Part shown: positions 51,070-60,434 of the stretch, piece by piece
Numbering within the stretch: position 1 is the stretch's first letter
Layout: each line of letters starts with the position of its first letter
Assembly: GCF_021343995.1 (NCBI RefSeq)
Contig: NZ_JAJTTE010000018.1
Location: 1-64,000 of the forward strand
From: Pseudonocardia terrae
GTDB taxonomy: Bacteria > Actinomycetota > Actinomycetes > Mycobacteriales > Pseudonocardiaceae
Direction: 5' to 3'
DNA length: 64,000 nt
Position numbers and translations under genes: made by a program
The notes under the pieces: generated by a model
Seen by the model: the letters and a program-made list of their open reading frames with translations, nothing else
Database searches by the model: none
Told to the model about the DNA's origin: nothing

Positions 51070-52728
51070 ATGCGCAGCGAGGCACGTACCGTCCGCACCC
51101 CGGACGGCCTGGACCTGGCCGTCCACGTCACCGGGCAGGAGGGCGCCCCGGTCGTCGTCGCGGTGCACGGCTACCCCGACGACCACACCGTGTGGGACGG
51201 GGTCGTCCCCCTGCTGGCCGACACCTTCCGGGTGGTGACCTACGACGTCCGCGGCGCAGGCGCGTCGCAGGCCCCGGCGGAGCGCGAGGGCTACCGGGTC
51301 GAACGGCTCACGGCGGACCTCGTCGCGGTGCTCGACGCCGTCGCCCCCGACCGGCCGGTGCACCTGCTCGCCCACGACTGGGGCTCGATCCAGGGCTGGG
51401 AGGCCGTCACCGATCCGGCACTGCGGGCACGGTTCGCCTCCTACACCTCGATCTCCGGCCCGTGCCTGGCGCACATCGGGGCCTTCGGGCGCAGCGCCCG
51501 GCTGCGCGACCGGCTCCGGCAGCTGGGCCGCTCCTGGTACGTCGGGTTCTTCCAGCTGCCGGTGCTGCCCGAGCTGCTCTGGCGCTCGGGGCTGGCGGGT
51601 GGGCTCGTCGCCCGCCGGGAGGGGATCCCGCGGCCGGCGGCGCGCGACGCCGTGCGAGGGCTCGAGCTCTACCGCGCCAACCTCGGCCGGGGCGGCGGCG
51701 AGCGCCGCACGGAGGTCCCGGTCCAGGTCCTGGCCCCGTCGGGGGACCGGTACGTCACCCCGGCCCTGCAGGCGAGCGCGGAGCGGTTCGCCGCGGACTT
51801 CCGGTTCCGGAGCGTGGCCGGCGGGCACTGGCTGCCGCGCAGCCGTCCGGAGGTGGTCGCGCGGTGCGTACGGGAGCAGGTCCAGGCCGTGACGGGTCAG
51901 CGGACGGCCCCGCGGCCGGGCCCGGGCCGGTGGACGGACCGCGTCGTGCTGGTGACCGGTGCGGGCAGCGGGATCGGCCGGGCGGTGGCCCGCGGCTTCG
52001 CCCGGCGCGGCGCCGTGGTCGTCGCGGCCGACAAGGAGCTCTCGACGGCGCGGCAGACCGCCTTCGAGACCGGCGGGCACGCCTACCAGGTCGACGTCGC
52101 CGATCCCGACGCGATGGCCACCCTCGCCGACCGGGTGTGCGCCGAGGTCGGCGTGCCCGACGTCGTGGTCAACAACGCCGGCATCGCCGTCTCCGGTCCC
52201 TTCCTCGCCCACGAGCCCGCGGACTGGCGGGCGATCGTCGACGTCAACCTGATGGGCGTGGTGCACGGCTGCCGGCTCTTCGCCGCCCGGATGCGCGAGC
52301 GCGGCGAGGGCGGGCACCTGGTCAACGTGGCCTCCGCGGCCGCCTTCACGCCGACGACCTTCCTGCCCGCCTACTGCACCACGAAGTCCGCGGTGCTCAT
52401 GCTCTCGGAGTGCCTGCGCGCCGAGCTGGCGGGCGACGACATCGGCGTCACCGCGCTGTGCCCCGGCTTCCTGCCCACGGACATCGGCGGCTCCGCGCGC
52501 TTCGTCGGGGTCGACGCCGCGACCGCGGCCGAGCGCCGCCGCTCCACCGACCGGCTGCTCAAGCGCCGCCCGTACTCCCTGGACAAGGTGGCCGACGCGG
52601 TGGTCGCCGCCGTGGAGGCGAACCGCCCGATCCAGCTGCTCACCGTGGAGAGCCGCGCCGCCTACGCACTGTCCAAGGTGGCCCCCGGTGCCCTCCGCCG
52701 CCTGGCCCGCCTACCCCTCCCGAGCTGA
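51070..52728 (+). CDS. EphD-like fusion of alpha/beta hydrolase and SDR
   Basis: 552 aa. Residues ~1-275 are an epoxide-hydrolase-like alpha/beta hydrolase: HGYPDDHTVWDGVVPLLAD, nucleophile Asp in LLAHDWGSIQGWE, and His in AGGHWLPRS. Residues ~290-552 are an SDR: TGAGSGIGRAVARGFA, NNAGIAVSG, catalytic Ser in NVASAAAFTP, Y-C-T-T-K. The domain order matches mycobacterial EphD (Rv2214c), linked to mycolic-acid modification. Whether this organism makes mycolates is unknown, so the substrate is open. The start follows a leaderless promoter with a TACTCGCGAGTA palindrome. Confidence 0.92.
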   Translation: MRSEARTVRTPDGLDLAVHVTGQEGAPVVVAVHGYPDDHTVWDGVVPLLADTFRVVTYDVRGAGASQAPAEREGYRVERLTADLVAVLDAVAPDRPVHLLAHDWGSIQGWEAVTDPALRARFASYTSISGPCLAHIGAFGRSARLRDRLRQLGRSWYVGFFQLPVLPELLWRSGLAGGLVARREGIPRPAARDAVRGLELYRANLGRGGGERRTEVPVQVLAPSGDRYVTPALQASAERFAADFRFRSVAGGHWLPRSRPEVVARCVREQVQAVTGQRTAPRPGPGRWTDRVVLVTGAGSGIGRAVARGFARRGAVVVAADKELSTARQTAFETGGHAYQVDVADPDAMATLADRVCAEVGVPDVVVNNAGIAVSGPFLAHEPADWRAIVDVNLMGVVHGCRLFAARMRERGEGGHLVNVASAAAFTPTTFLPAYCTTKSAVLMLSECLRAELAGDDIGVTALCPGFLPTDIGGSARFVGVDAATAAERRRSTDRLLKRRPYSLDKVADAVVAAVEANRPIQLLTVESRAAYALSKVAPGALRRLARLPLPS

Positions 52729-52739
52729 CGACGTCGCGT

Positions 52740-52851
52740 TGTGGCTCCATAACGCGCGAAACCGCCCCCGAATTCGCAGTATGGTTCCATAACGTCTGAA
52801 AAGGGCCTCGAAAATCGCAATTATGGTTCCATAATGCGCGCCAGGTAAGTT
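52740..52851 (+). promoter_or_regulatory. Three phased TATGGTTCCATA operators and -10 box of the DSD1-like gene
   Basis: Copies centred near 52745 (TGTGGCTCCATAAC), 52785 (TATGGTTCCATAAC) and 52827 (TTATGGTTCCATAA, a perfect palindrome) are spaced 40 and 42 bp, about four helical turns. The third lies over the expected -35. TAAGTT (52846-52851) is six bases before the GTG at 52858. No regulator gene is adjacent. Confidence 0.75.
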
Positions 52852-52857
52852 CTGCCC

Positions 52858-53853
52858 GTGCGCGTCGACGACCTCACCACCCCCGCGCTGCTCGTCGAGC
52901 GCGGGGCCCTGCGCCGCAACCTCGACACCATGAGCGCCGCGCTCCCCGGCGCCCGGCTGCGCCCGCACGTCAAGGCGCACAAGTGCACGTCGCTCGCACG
53001 CTGGCAACGCGACAACGGCCATCCGGGCTTCACCTGCGCCACGATCCGCGAGTGCGAGGTCATGGCCGAGCACGGCCTGGGCGGTGACCTGCTGCTGGCC
53101 AACGAGGTCGTCGACGCCTCCCGGCTCGGCAAGCTGATCCGTGACGGCGCCCGGATCACGCTGGCCGTCGACTCCCGGGAGACGATCGCGGCGGCGTTGC
53201 GCGGCAACGTCCTCGAGGTGGTGATCGACGTCAACGTCGGCCTGCCCCGTTGCGGCTGTCCGCCGGAGAGGGCCGGCGAGCTGGCCGACCTCGCCCGGCG
53301 CAACGGCCTCGAGGTGCGCGGCGTGATGGGCTACGAGGGCCACCTGATGATGGCCCAGCCCGCCGGGGAGCGGCGCCGGCTCGTGCGCGAGGCGATGGAG
53401 AAGCTCGCGGCCGGGGCCCGCGACGTCGGCGGCGAGCTCGTGAGCGCCGGCGGCACCGGCACCTACGACGTCAACGAGTGGGCCACGGAGATCCAGGCCG
53501 GCTCGTACGCGCTGATGGACAGCGCCTACGCCCAGCTCGGGCACCCGTTCGAACAGGCGCTGTTCGTGCTGGGCACGGTCATCTCGGTGTCGGCCGAGTG
53601 GGCGGTCGTCGACGTCGGGCTCAAGGCGCTGGGCATGGACCACGGCAACCCGACGATCCCCGGCGCCCAGGTCTGGTTCTGCTCCGACGAGCACACCACC
53701 TTCGCGCCCGGCGACCTGCGGCTGCGGGTGGGCGACCGGATCCGGGTGGTGCCGGCGCACGTCGACCCGACCGTCGCGCTGCACGAGGCGATGTGGCTGG
53801 TCGACGGCGAGCACGTCGCCGAGCGCTGGGCCGTGGACATGCGAGGCTGGTAG
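52858..53853 (+). CDS. DSD1/D-threonine-aldolase-like PLP enzyme (alanine-racemase fold)
   Basis: 331 aa from a GTG with a TAAGTT -10 six bases upstream. Fold-type III PLP enzyme: DDLTTPALLVERGALRRNLD, PLP-lysine motif RLRPHVKAHKCTSLAR, GYEGHLMM, and a C-terminal barrel with HVDPTVALHE (metal-ligand region of DSD1/low-specificity D-threonine aldolases). It probably acts on a D-hydroxyamino acid. It stands in an operon with an aminotransferase (3-bp gap). Confidence 0.9.
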   Translation: MRVDDLTTPALLVERGALRRNLDTMSAALPGARLRPHVKAHKCTSLARWQRDNGHPGFTCATIRECEVMAEHGLGGDLLLANEVVDASRLGKLIRDGARITLAVDSRETIAAALRGNVLEVVIDVNVGLPRCGCPPERAGELADLARRNGLEVRGVMGYEGHLMMAQPAGERRRLVREAMEKLAAGARDVGGELVSAGGTGTYDVNEWATEIQAGSYALMDSAYAQLGHPFEQALFVLGTVISVSAEWAVVDVGLKALGMDHGNPTIPGAQVWFCSDEHTTFAPGDLRLRVGDRIRVVPAHVDPTVALHEAMWLVDGEHVAERWAVDMRGW

Positions 53854-53855
53854 CC

Positions 53856-55001
53856 GTGCTCGTCCCGCGGTTGCGCCCGTTCACCTCCACGATCTTCGCG
53901 GAGATCACCCAGCTCGCCCTGCGCACCGGCGCGATCAACCTGGGCCAGGGTTTCCCCGACACGGACGGCCCGGCCTCGCTGCTGGCCGACGCCGCCGCGG
54001 CGATCACCGAGGGCGGGTTCAACCAGTACCCGCCGGCGCCGGGGCTGCCGGCGCTGCGCGAGGCGGTGGCCGCGCACCAGAAGCGCTTCTACTCGGTGGA
54101 CTCCGGGGACGTGCTGGTCACCATGGGCGCCACCGAGGCGATCGCGTCGGCCGTGCTCGCGCTGTGCGAGCCGGGCGACGAGGTCGTGGTCTTCGAGCCG
54201 TACTACGACTCGTACCCCGCGGTGATCGCGATGGCCGGTGCCACCCGCCGGACCGTCCCGCTGCGGGCCCCGGACTTCCAGCCCGACCCGGCCGAGCTCC
54301 GCGCGGCGTTCGGACCGCGGACGAGAGCGGTGCTGGTCAACACCCCGCACAACCCGACCGGCGCGGTGTTCGGCCGGGACACCTTGCGCGCGATCGGGGA
54401 CCTCGCGATCGAGCACGACGCCGTCGTGATCACCGACGAGGTCTACGAGCACATGACCTTCGGGGCCGAGCACGTGCCGATGGCGACGCTGCCGGGCATG
54501 GCCGAGCGCACCCTCACGGTCTCGAGCGCGGGGAAGACCTTCTCGGTGACGGGCTGGAAGATCGGCTGGGTGCACGGCCCGGCCGAGCTCGTCGCGGCCG
54601 TGCGGGCGGTGAAGCAGTTCCTGACCTTCGCCGGCGGCGCCCCGTTCCAACCCGCCGTCGCGAACGCGCTGGCCCTGCCCGAGGAGGTGTTCGCCGCGAT
54701 CTCCGGCGAGCTGCGGCCGAAGCGGGACCTGCTGACGGAGGGCCTGCGCGAGGCCGGGATGCGGGTGTTCGAGCCCAGCGGCACGTACTTCGTGGTCGCC
54801 GACCTCGCCCCGCTGGGCGTGACCGACGCCGCCGCCTACGCCCGCGCCATGCCCGAGCGGCTCGGCGTGGCCGCGGTGCCGGTCAGCGTGTTCTGCGACG
54901 ACCCCGCCCTCGCCCCGACCCTGCTGCGCTTCGCCTTCTGCAAGCGGGACGAGGTGCTCCGCGAGGCGGTCACCCGCCTCCAGCGCACCACGGCTCCATG
55001 A
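53856..55001 (+). CDS. Class I/II PLP aminotransferase
   Basis: 381 aa from a GTG two bases after the DSD1-like stop. Fold-type I: INLGQGFPDTDGPASL, MGATEAIASAVLAL, VNTPHNPTGAVF, VITDEVYEHMTF and the PLP lysine in VSSAGKTFSVTGWKIGW; the C-terminal Arg that binds the carboxylate is in LRFAFCKRDEVL. It resembles methionine/kynurenine and succinyl-DAP aminotransferases (YbdL/DapC). With the DSD1 enzyme it could degrade an unusual amino acid (inference). Confidence 0.92.
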   Translation: MLVPRLRPFTSTIFAEITQLALRTGAINLGQGFPDTDGPASLLADAAAAITEGGFNQYPPAPGLPALREAVAAHQKRFYSVDSGDVLVTMGATEAIASAVLALCEPGDEVVVFEPYYDSYPAVIAMAGATRRTVPLRAPDFQPDPAELRAAFGPRTRAVLVNTPHNPTGAVFGRDTLRAIGDLAIEHDAVVITDEVYEHMTFGAEHVPMATLPGMAERTLTVSSAGKTFSVTGWKIGWVHGPAELVAAVRAVKQFLTFAGGAPFQPAVANALALPEEVFAAISGELRPKRDLLTEGLREAGMRVFEPSGTYFVVADLAPLGVTDAAAYARAMPERLGVAAVPVSVFCDDPALAPTLLRFAFCKRDEVLREAVTRLQRTTAP

Positions 55002-55064
55002 CGCGCATCGAGCGGGTGGAGAAATGCACTATGTGCGGCCTCACCGAGGCGTGGACGGGCCGGT

Positions 55065-57398
<2,334 letters not shown>

Positions 57399-57463
57399 GG
57401 GGAGACCTCCGGCGGGCGTGCGGGCCGGTGGGGATCCGGCGGACCCGAGTCTAGATCGAGGCC

Positions 57464-57928
57464 TCAGAGCAGGACGACGAGCGCGACCACGAGCAGCAGC
57501 ACGCAGAACCCGAGGAGCGCGGCGAGCACCACGCCCGGGCGCTCCAGCGGGGACCGCAGCCGGGTCCAGCCCAGGCCCGCGGCGGCGTCGTCGACGATCC
57601 GCGGGCCGTCGGCGCCGGCCGCTCCGCCCGACGCCCCGGCCGCCTCGGGGCGGCGGCCGAAGCCGGTGAGCAGCGTGCGCCGCTCGCCGGGCTCCTCCGC
57701 CGCGCCGGGCACCGCGACCCGGGTGTCGGTGACCCGGTAGGTGCCGGTGGCCGCGTCGAGCACGACCCGGTGGGTCAGGGTCTCCGGACGGCGCCGGCCC
57801 CGCGCCCCGGGCGGGCTCAGGACCTCGGCGACCATCTCGAACCCGTCGGGCGTGCCGGTGACCGTGTACGGCGTGCCCTTCGCCGCCTTGCGGACGCGGG
57901 CGAGAAGGGCGTCGGGGTCGTGCGCCAT
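57464..57928 (-). CDS. Tail-anchored membrane protein of unknown function
   Basis: 154 aa from the ATG at 57928. A soluble N-terminal domain (HDPDALLARVRKAAKGTPYT, then VTGTPDGFEMVAEV, THRVVLDAATGTYRVTD) is followed by an Ala/Gly-rich linker and one strong C-terminal membrane helix (VVLAALLGFCVLLLVVALVV). No family recognised. The gene follows the XRE regulator gene with a 16-bp gap on the same strand. Confidence 0.75.
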   Translation of the reverse strand: MAHDPDALLARVRKAAKGTPYTVTGTPDGFEMVAEVLSPPGARGRRRPETLTHRVVLDAATGTYRVTDTRVAVPGAAEEPGERRTLLTGFGRRPEAAGASGGAAGADGPRIVDDAAAGLGWTRLRSPLERPGVVLAALLGFCVLLLVVALVVLL

Positions 57929-57944
57929 CGTCCGGCCCCGCCCG

Positions 57945-58211
57945 TCAGGCCGCGGGGGACGCGTCGACCCCGGTCCGGCCGCACGCCGCGAGCGCGTCGA
58001 GCCCGAGCCCGAGCTCCGTGGCCAGCGCTGCGACGGTGAAGAACGCGGGTGTGGGGATCCGGCCGGTCTCGATCTTGCGCAGCGTCTCCGGCGAGATGTC
58101 CGCGGCCGCCGCGACGTCGCCGATGCTGCGGTCGCCCCGGGCGGCGCGCAGCAGGGCGCCCAGCCGCTCGCCACGCTCGCGGTCCTCGGGGGTCAGGGGG
58201 ACGCGCACCAT
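57945..58211 (-). CDS. XRE-family HTH regulator
   Basis: 88 aa single-domain Cro/C1-type HTH: LGALLRAARGDRSIGDVAAA, then ADISPETLRKIETGRIPTPA, with a conserved scaffold. The ATG at 58211 lies six bases after TAGTAT, giving a leaderless transcript. It diverges from map. The perfect palindrome ATACCGGTAT at 58224-58233 is the likely operator. It forms an operon with the downstream tail-anchored protein. Confidence 0.88.
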   Translation of the reverse strand: MVRVPLTPEDRERGERLGALLRAARGDRSIGDVAAAADISPETLRKIETGRIPTPAFFTVAALATELGLGLDALAACGRTGVDASPAA

Positions 58212-58217
58212 GCCGTC

Positions 58218-58233
58218 ATACTAATACCGGTAT
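58218..58233. promoter_or_regulatory. XRE / map divergent promoter with ATACCGGTAT operator
   Basis: The minus-strand -10 TAGTAT (58223-58218) lies six bases from the XRE ATG. ATACCGGTAT (58224-58233) is a perfect 10-bp palindrome beside it. TATAGT (58231-58236) may be the map -10. Confidence 0.6.
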
Positions 58234-58244
58234 AGTTATCGAGC

Positions 58245-59018
58245 GTGATCGAGCTGAAGACGCCCGGGGAGATCGACGCGATCGACGCCGCCGGGTCCGT
58301 GGTCGCCCGCATCCTCGCCGCGGTCCGCGAGCGGGCGGCGCCCGGTGTCCGGCCGAGCGAGCTGGACGCGCTGGCCGCCGACATGATCGCCGAGGCCGGG
58401 GCCGTGTCGAGCTTCCGCGGCTACCACCCGCGCTGGGCGCCCGGGCCCTACCCGGGGGTGCTCTGCGTGAGTGTGAACGACGCGGTCGTCCACGGGATCC
58501 CGTCGCGCACGAAGCTCCGCGACGGGGACCTGCTCAGCGTCGACTTCGCCGTCCATCTCGACGGCTGGTGCGCCGACGCCGCCTTCAGCATGGTCGTCGG
58601 GTCCGCGAGCTCCGCCGCCGGCGACGAGAAGCTGATCGCCACCACGGAGGCGGCGCTGCAGGCCGGTATCGACGCGGCGCAGCCGGGCGCGCAGATGGGC
58701 GACGTCGGACACGCGATCGGGCAGGTCGCGCGCGGTGCGGGCTACGGGATGCTCGCCGACCACGGCGGCCACGGCGTCGGCCGCTCGATGCACGAGGAGC
58801 CGCACGTGCCCAACGAGGCCAAGCCTCGCCGCGGCGTGCGCCTGCGCCCGGGCCTGGTGATCGCGATCGAGCCGATGCTGCACGCCGGCGGCAGGGACTC
58901 CTACCGCCACGACCGTGACGGCTGGACGATCCGCACCGCCGACGGCAGTCGTGCGGCGCATGCCGAGCACACCATCGCGATCACCGAGAACGGCCCCCGG
59001 ATCCTCACGCTCCCCTGA
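58245..59018 (+). CDS. map: Type I methionine aminopeptidase
   Basis: 257 aa from a GTG. All five metal ligands of the pita-bread fold are visible: Asp in LSVDFAV, Asp in CADAAFS, His in HGGHGVGRSMHEEP, Glu in IAIEPM, and Glu in HAEHTIAI. It removes the initiator methionine from new proteins. Its divergent pairing with an XRE gene is not the housekeeping ribosomal-operon position, so it may be a second, conditional copy. Confidence 0.93.
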   Translation: MIELKTPGEIDAIDAAGSVVARILAAVRERAAPGVRPSELDALAADMIAEAGAVSSFRGYHPRWAPGPYPGVLCVSVNDAVVHGIPSRTKLRDGDLLSVDFAVHLDGWCADAAFSMVVGSASSAAGDEKLIATTEAALQAGIDAAQPGAQMGDVGHAIGQVARGAGYGMLADHGGHGVGRSMHEEPHVPNEAKPRRGVRLRPGLVIAIEPMLHAGGRDSYRHDRDGWTIRTADGSRAAHAEHTIAITENGPRILTLP

Positions 59019-59042
59019 GTGCGGGTCGGCGGTCCCGTACGA

Positions 59043-59083
59043 CCGAACCCCACACCCGGGACGTCCCGGGATGTGGGATTCGG
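59043..59083. terminator. Bidirectional hairpin between map and DoxX genes
   Basis: A palindromic core CCCGGGAC/GTCCCGGG is extended outward by CCACA/TGTGG and CCGAA/TTCGG arms with one bulge and one mismatch, giving roughly an 18-bp stem between convergent genes. Confidence 0.7.
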
Positions 59084-59106
59084 TGGAGCGAAGGTGTCGA
59101 CGGGGG

Positions 59107-59523
59107 TCAGTCCCGGGTGATGCCGTCGGCGAGCAGGCCCACGCCGATCCCGGCGAGCCAGACGTCCTTCGCGATCCCCAGCCCCTGCTGGCTCGGCCGG
59201 ATGCTGCCCGGCCGGCGCATGCCCGGGACCCGGAAGTAGAGGCCGAGCAGGCCGCCCGCGAACGCGGTGAGCAGCGCCCCGCCGACCGCCGCGGGGATGA
59301 ACGGGGTGAGCAGCGCGACGCCGGTGGCGATCTCGCCGGCGGCGAGCGCCTTCATGAACTGCTCCTGCGGGACCCGCTTGAGGAACGGGTAGGCGGTGGT
59401 CGCCATGCCGTACACGCCCGCGGCCTGCTCCGGCCCGGCCTTCCACTTCTCCAGTCCGGAGTGGAGCACGAAACCGCCGCTGCTGATCCGTCCGGGCAGC
59501 TCCCGGAGCTTCGCCAACGCCAT
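59107..59523 (-). CDS. DoxX-family membrane protein
   Basis: 138 aa, small polytopic protein. SSGGFVLHSGLEKW and KRVPQEQFMKALAAGEIATG with GVALLTPFIPAAVGGALL match the DoxX/DoxD-like layout; about three to four helices. Actinobacterial DoxX proteins are linked to oxidative or thiol stress, but the role here is unknown. It has a leaderless TAGCGT -10 and is divergent from a TetR gene with an operator in between. Confidence 0.82.
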   Translation of the reverse strand: MALAKLRELPGRISSGGFVLHSGLEKWKAGPEQAAGVYGMATTAYPFLKRVPQEQFMKALAAGEIATGVALLTPFIPAAVGGALLTAFAGGLLGLYFRVPGMRRPGSIRPSQQGLGIAKDVWLAGIGVGLLADGITRD

Positions 59524-59529
59524 GCCGGG

Positions 59530-59574
59530 ACGCTAACACAAGTGGGGACCACTCCCCATTTCATCGGTTAGGGT
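59530..59574. promoter_or_regulatory. DoxX / TetR divergent promoter with operator
   Basis: The minus-strand -10 TAGCGT (59535-59530) is six bases from the DoxX ATG. The operator TGGGGA-CCAC-TCCCCA (59543-59558) is a perfect inverted repeat. The plus-strand -10 TAGGGT (59569-59574) is seven bases from the TetR GTG. Confidence 0.7.
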
Positions 59575-59581
59575 GCGCGGT

Positions 59582-60226
59582 GTGACACTGCGCGCCGACG
59601 CCGAGCGCAACCGCCGCGCCCTCGTCGCGGCGGCCCGCGCCGTGTTCGGGGAACAGGGGCTGCAGGCGCCGTTCGACGAGATCGCCCGCCGCGCCGGGGT
59701 CGGCAACGCCACGCTCTACCGCCGCTTCCCCACCCGTCGCGCTCTGGTGGCGGCGGTGTTCGCGGAGCGCATGGCGGACTTCGCGCGGGCCGCCGAGGAG
59801 GCGCTCGCCGATCCCGCCCCCTGGACCGGGTTCCGGACCTACGTGCTCACGGTGCTGCGCATGCAGGCCGCCGACCGGGGTCTCGCCGACCTGCTCACGC
59901 TGAGCGTGCCCGCCGAACCGGAGCTGGAGGCCCTGCGCGCCCGGGTCGAGGCGGGGCTGGCCGAGCTGGTGGACCGGGCGCAGCGCTCGGGCGACCTGCG
60001 CGCCGACGTCACGCCCGAGGACCTGCCGTTGCTCCTCATGGCCAACGCCGGCCTGGTCCACCGCACCGCCGAGGCGGCCCCGCACGCGTGGGAGCGGTTC
60101 GCCGCCTTCGTGCTCGACGGGCTGCGCGTCCCCGCCGCCTCGGCCCCGGCTCCGCCCGGCCCGTCCCGGGAGGCCCTGGCGCAGTCCATGCGCGCGGGTG
60201 CGGCGCGCCTCGGGTGCGTGGAATGA
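59582..60226 (+). CDS. TetR-family regulator
   Basis: 214 aa from the GTG at 59582, chosen because TAGGGT lies seven bases upstream (a GTG at 59573 is also in frame). The HTH reads APFDEIARRAGVGNATLYRR, then FPTRRALV, typical of TetR. The C-terminal TetR domain is followed by an Ala/Pro-rich tail. It probably represses the DoxX gene and itself through the TGGGGA-N4-TCCCCA site. Confidence 0.9.
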   Translation: MTLRADAERNRRALVAAARAVFGEQGLQAPFDEIARRAGVGNATLYRRFPTRRALVAAVFAERMADFARAAEEALADPAPWTGFRTYVLTVLRMQAADRGLADLLTLSVPAEPELEALRARVEAGLAELVDRAQRSGDLRADVTPEDLPLLLMANAGLVHRTAEAAPHAWERFAAFVLDGLRVPAASAPAPPGPSREALAQSMRAGAARLGCVE

Positions 60227-60378
60227 CCGCGCTGCTCCCGCTGTCCGACGGCGCGGGGCCCGGCCCTGCTCGCCGTGCCCGGCACGCTCTGCCCGCCCCG
60301 GATCTTCGCCGGCCTGACCGAGCGGCGAGACGAGAGGTGGCCGCGGCGCCGGCGGAACGGTTCGGCCTCGCGACCTGA
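60223..60378 (+). pseudogene. N-terminal remnant of an alpha/beta hydrolase
   Basis: An ATG overlapping the TetR stop (ATGA) opens MTALLPLSDGAGPG. An extra C at the run near 60259 shifts the frame, and the reading continues in another frame as PALLAVPGTLCPPRIFAGLT, the first strand and oxyanion loop of an alpha/beta hydrolase. The original frame resumes with AAAPAERFGLAT and stops. Only ~50 residues remain, and no nucleophile elbow is present. Confidence 0.55.
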
Positions 60379-60434
60379 CCTCTCGGCCGGTCCCGCTCTG
60401 GTCCGGCGGGTGGCCGTTCGTGCAGGATGCGTGC

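Noticed and set aside
52740-52840. A short CRISPR-like array
   Set aside because: The three 14-bp repeats are palindromic, sit directly upstream of a promoter, and have AT-rich spacers of only ~26-28 bp; no cas genes. Operators explain them better.
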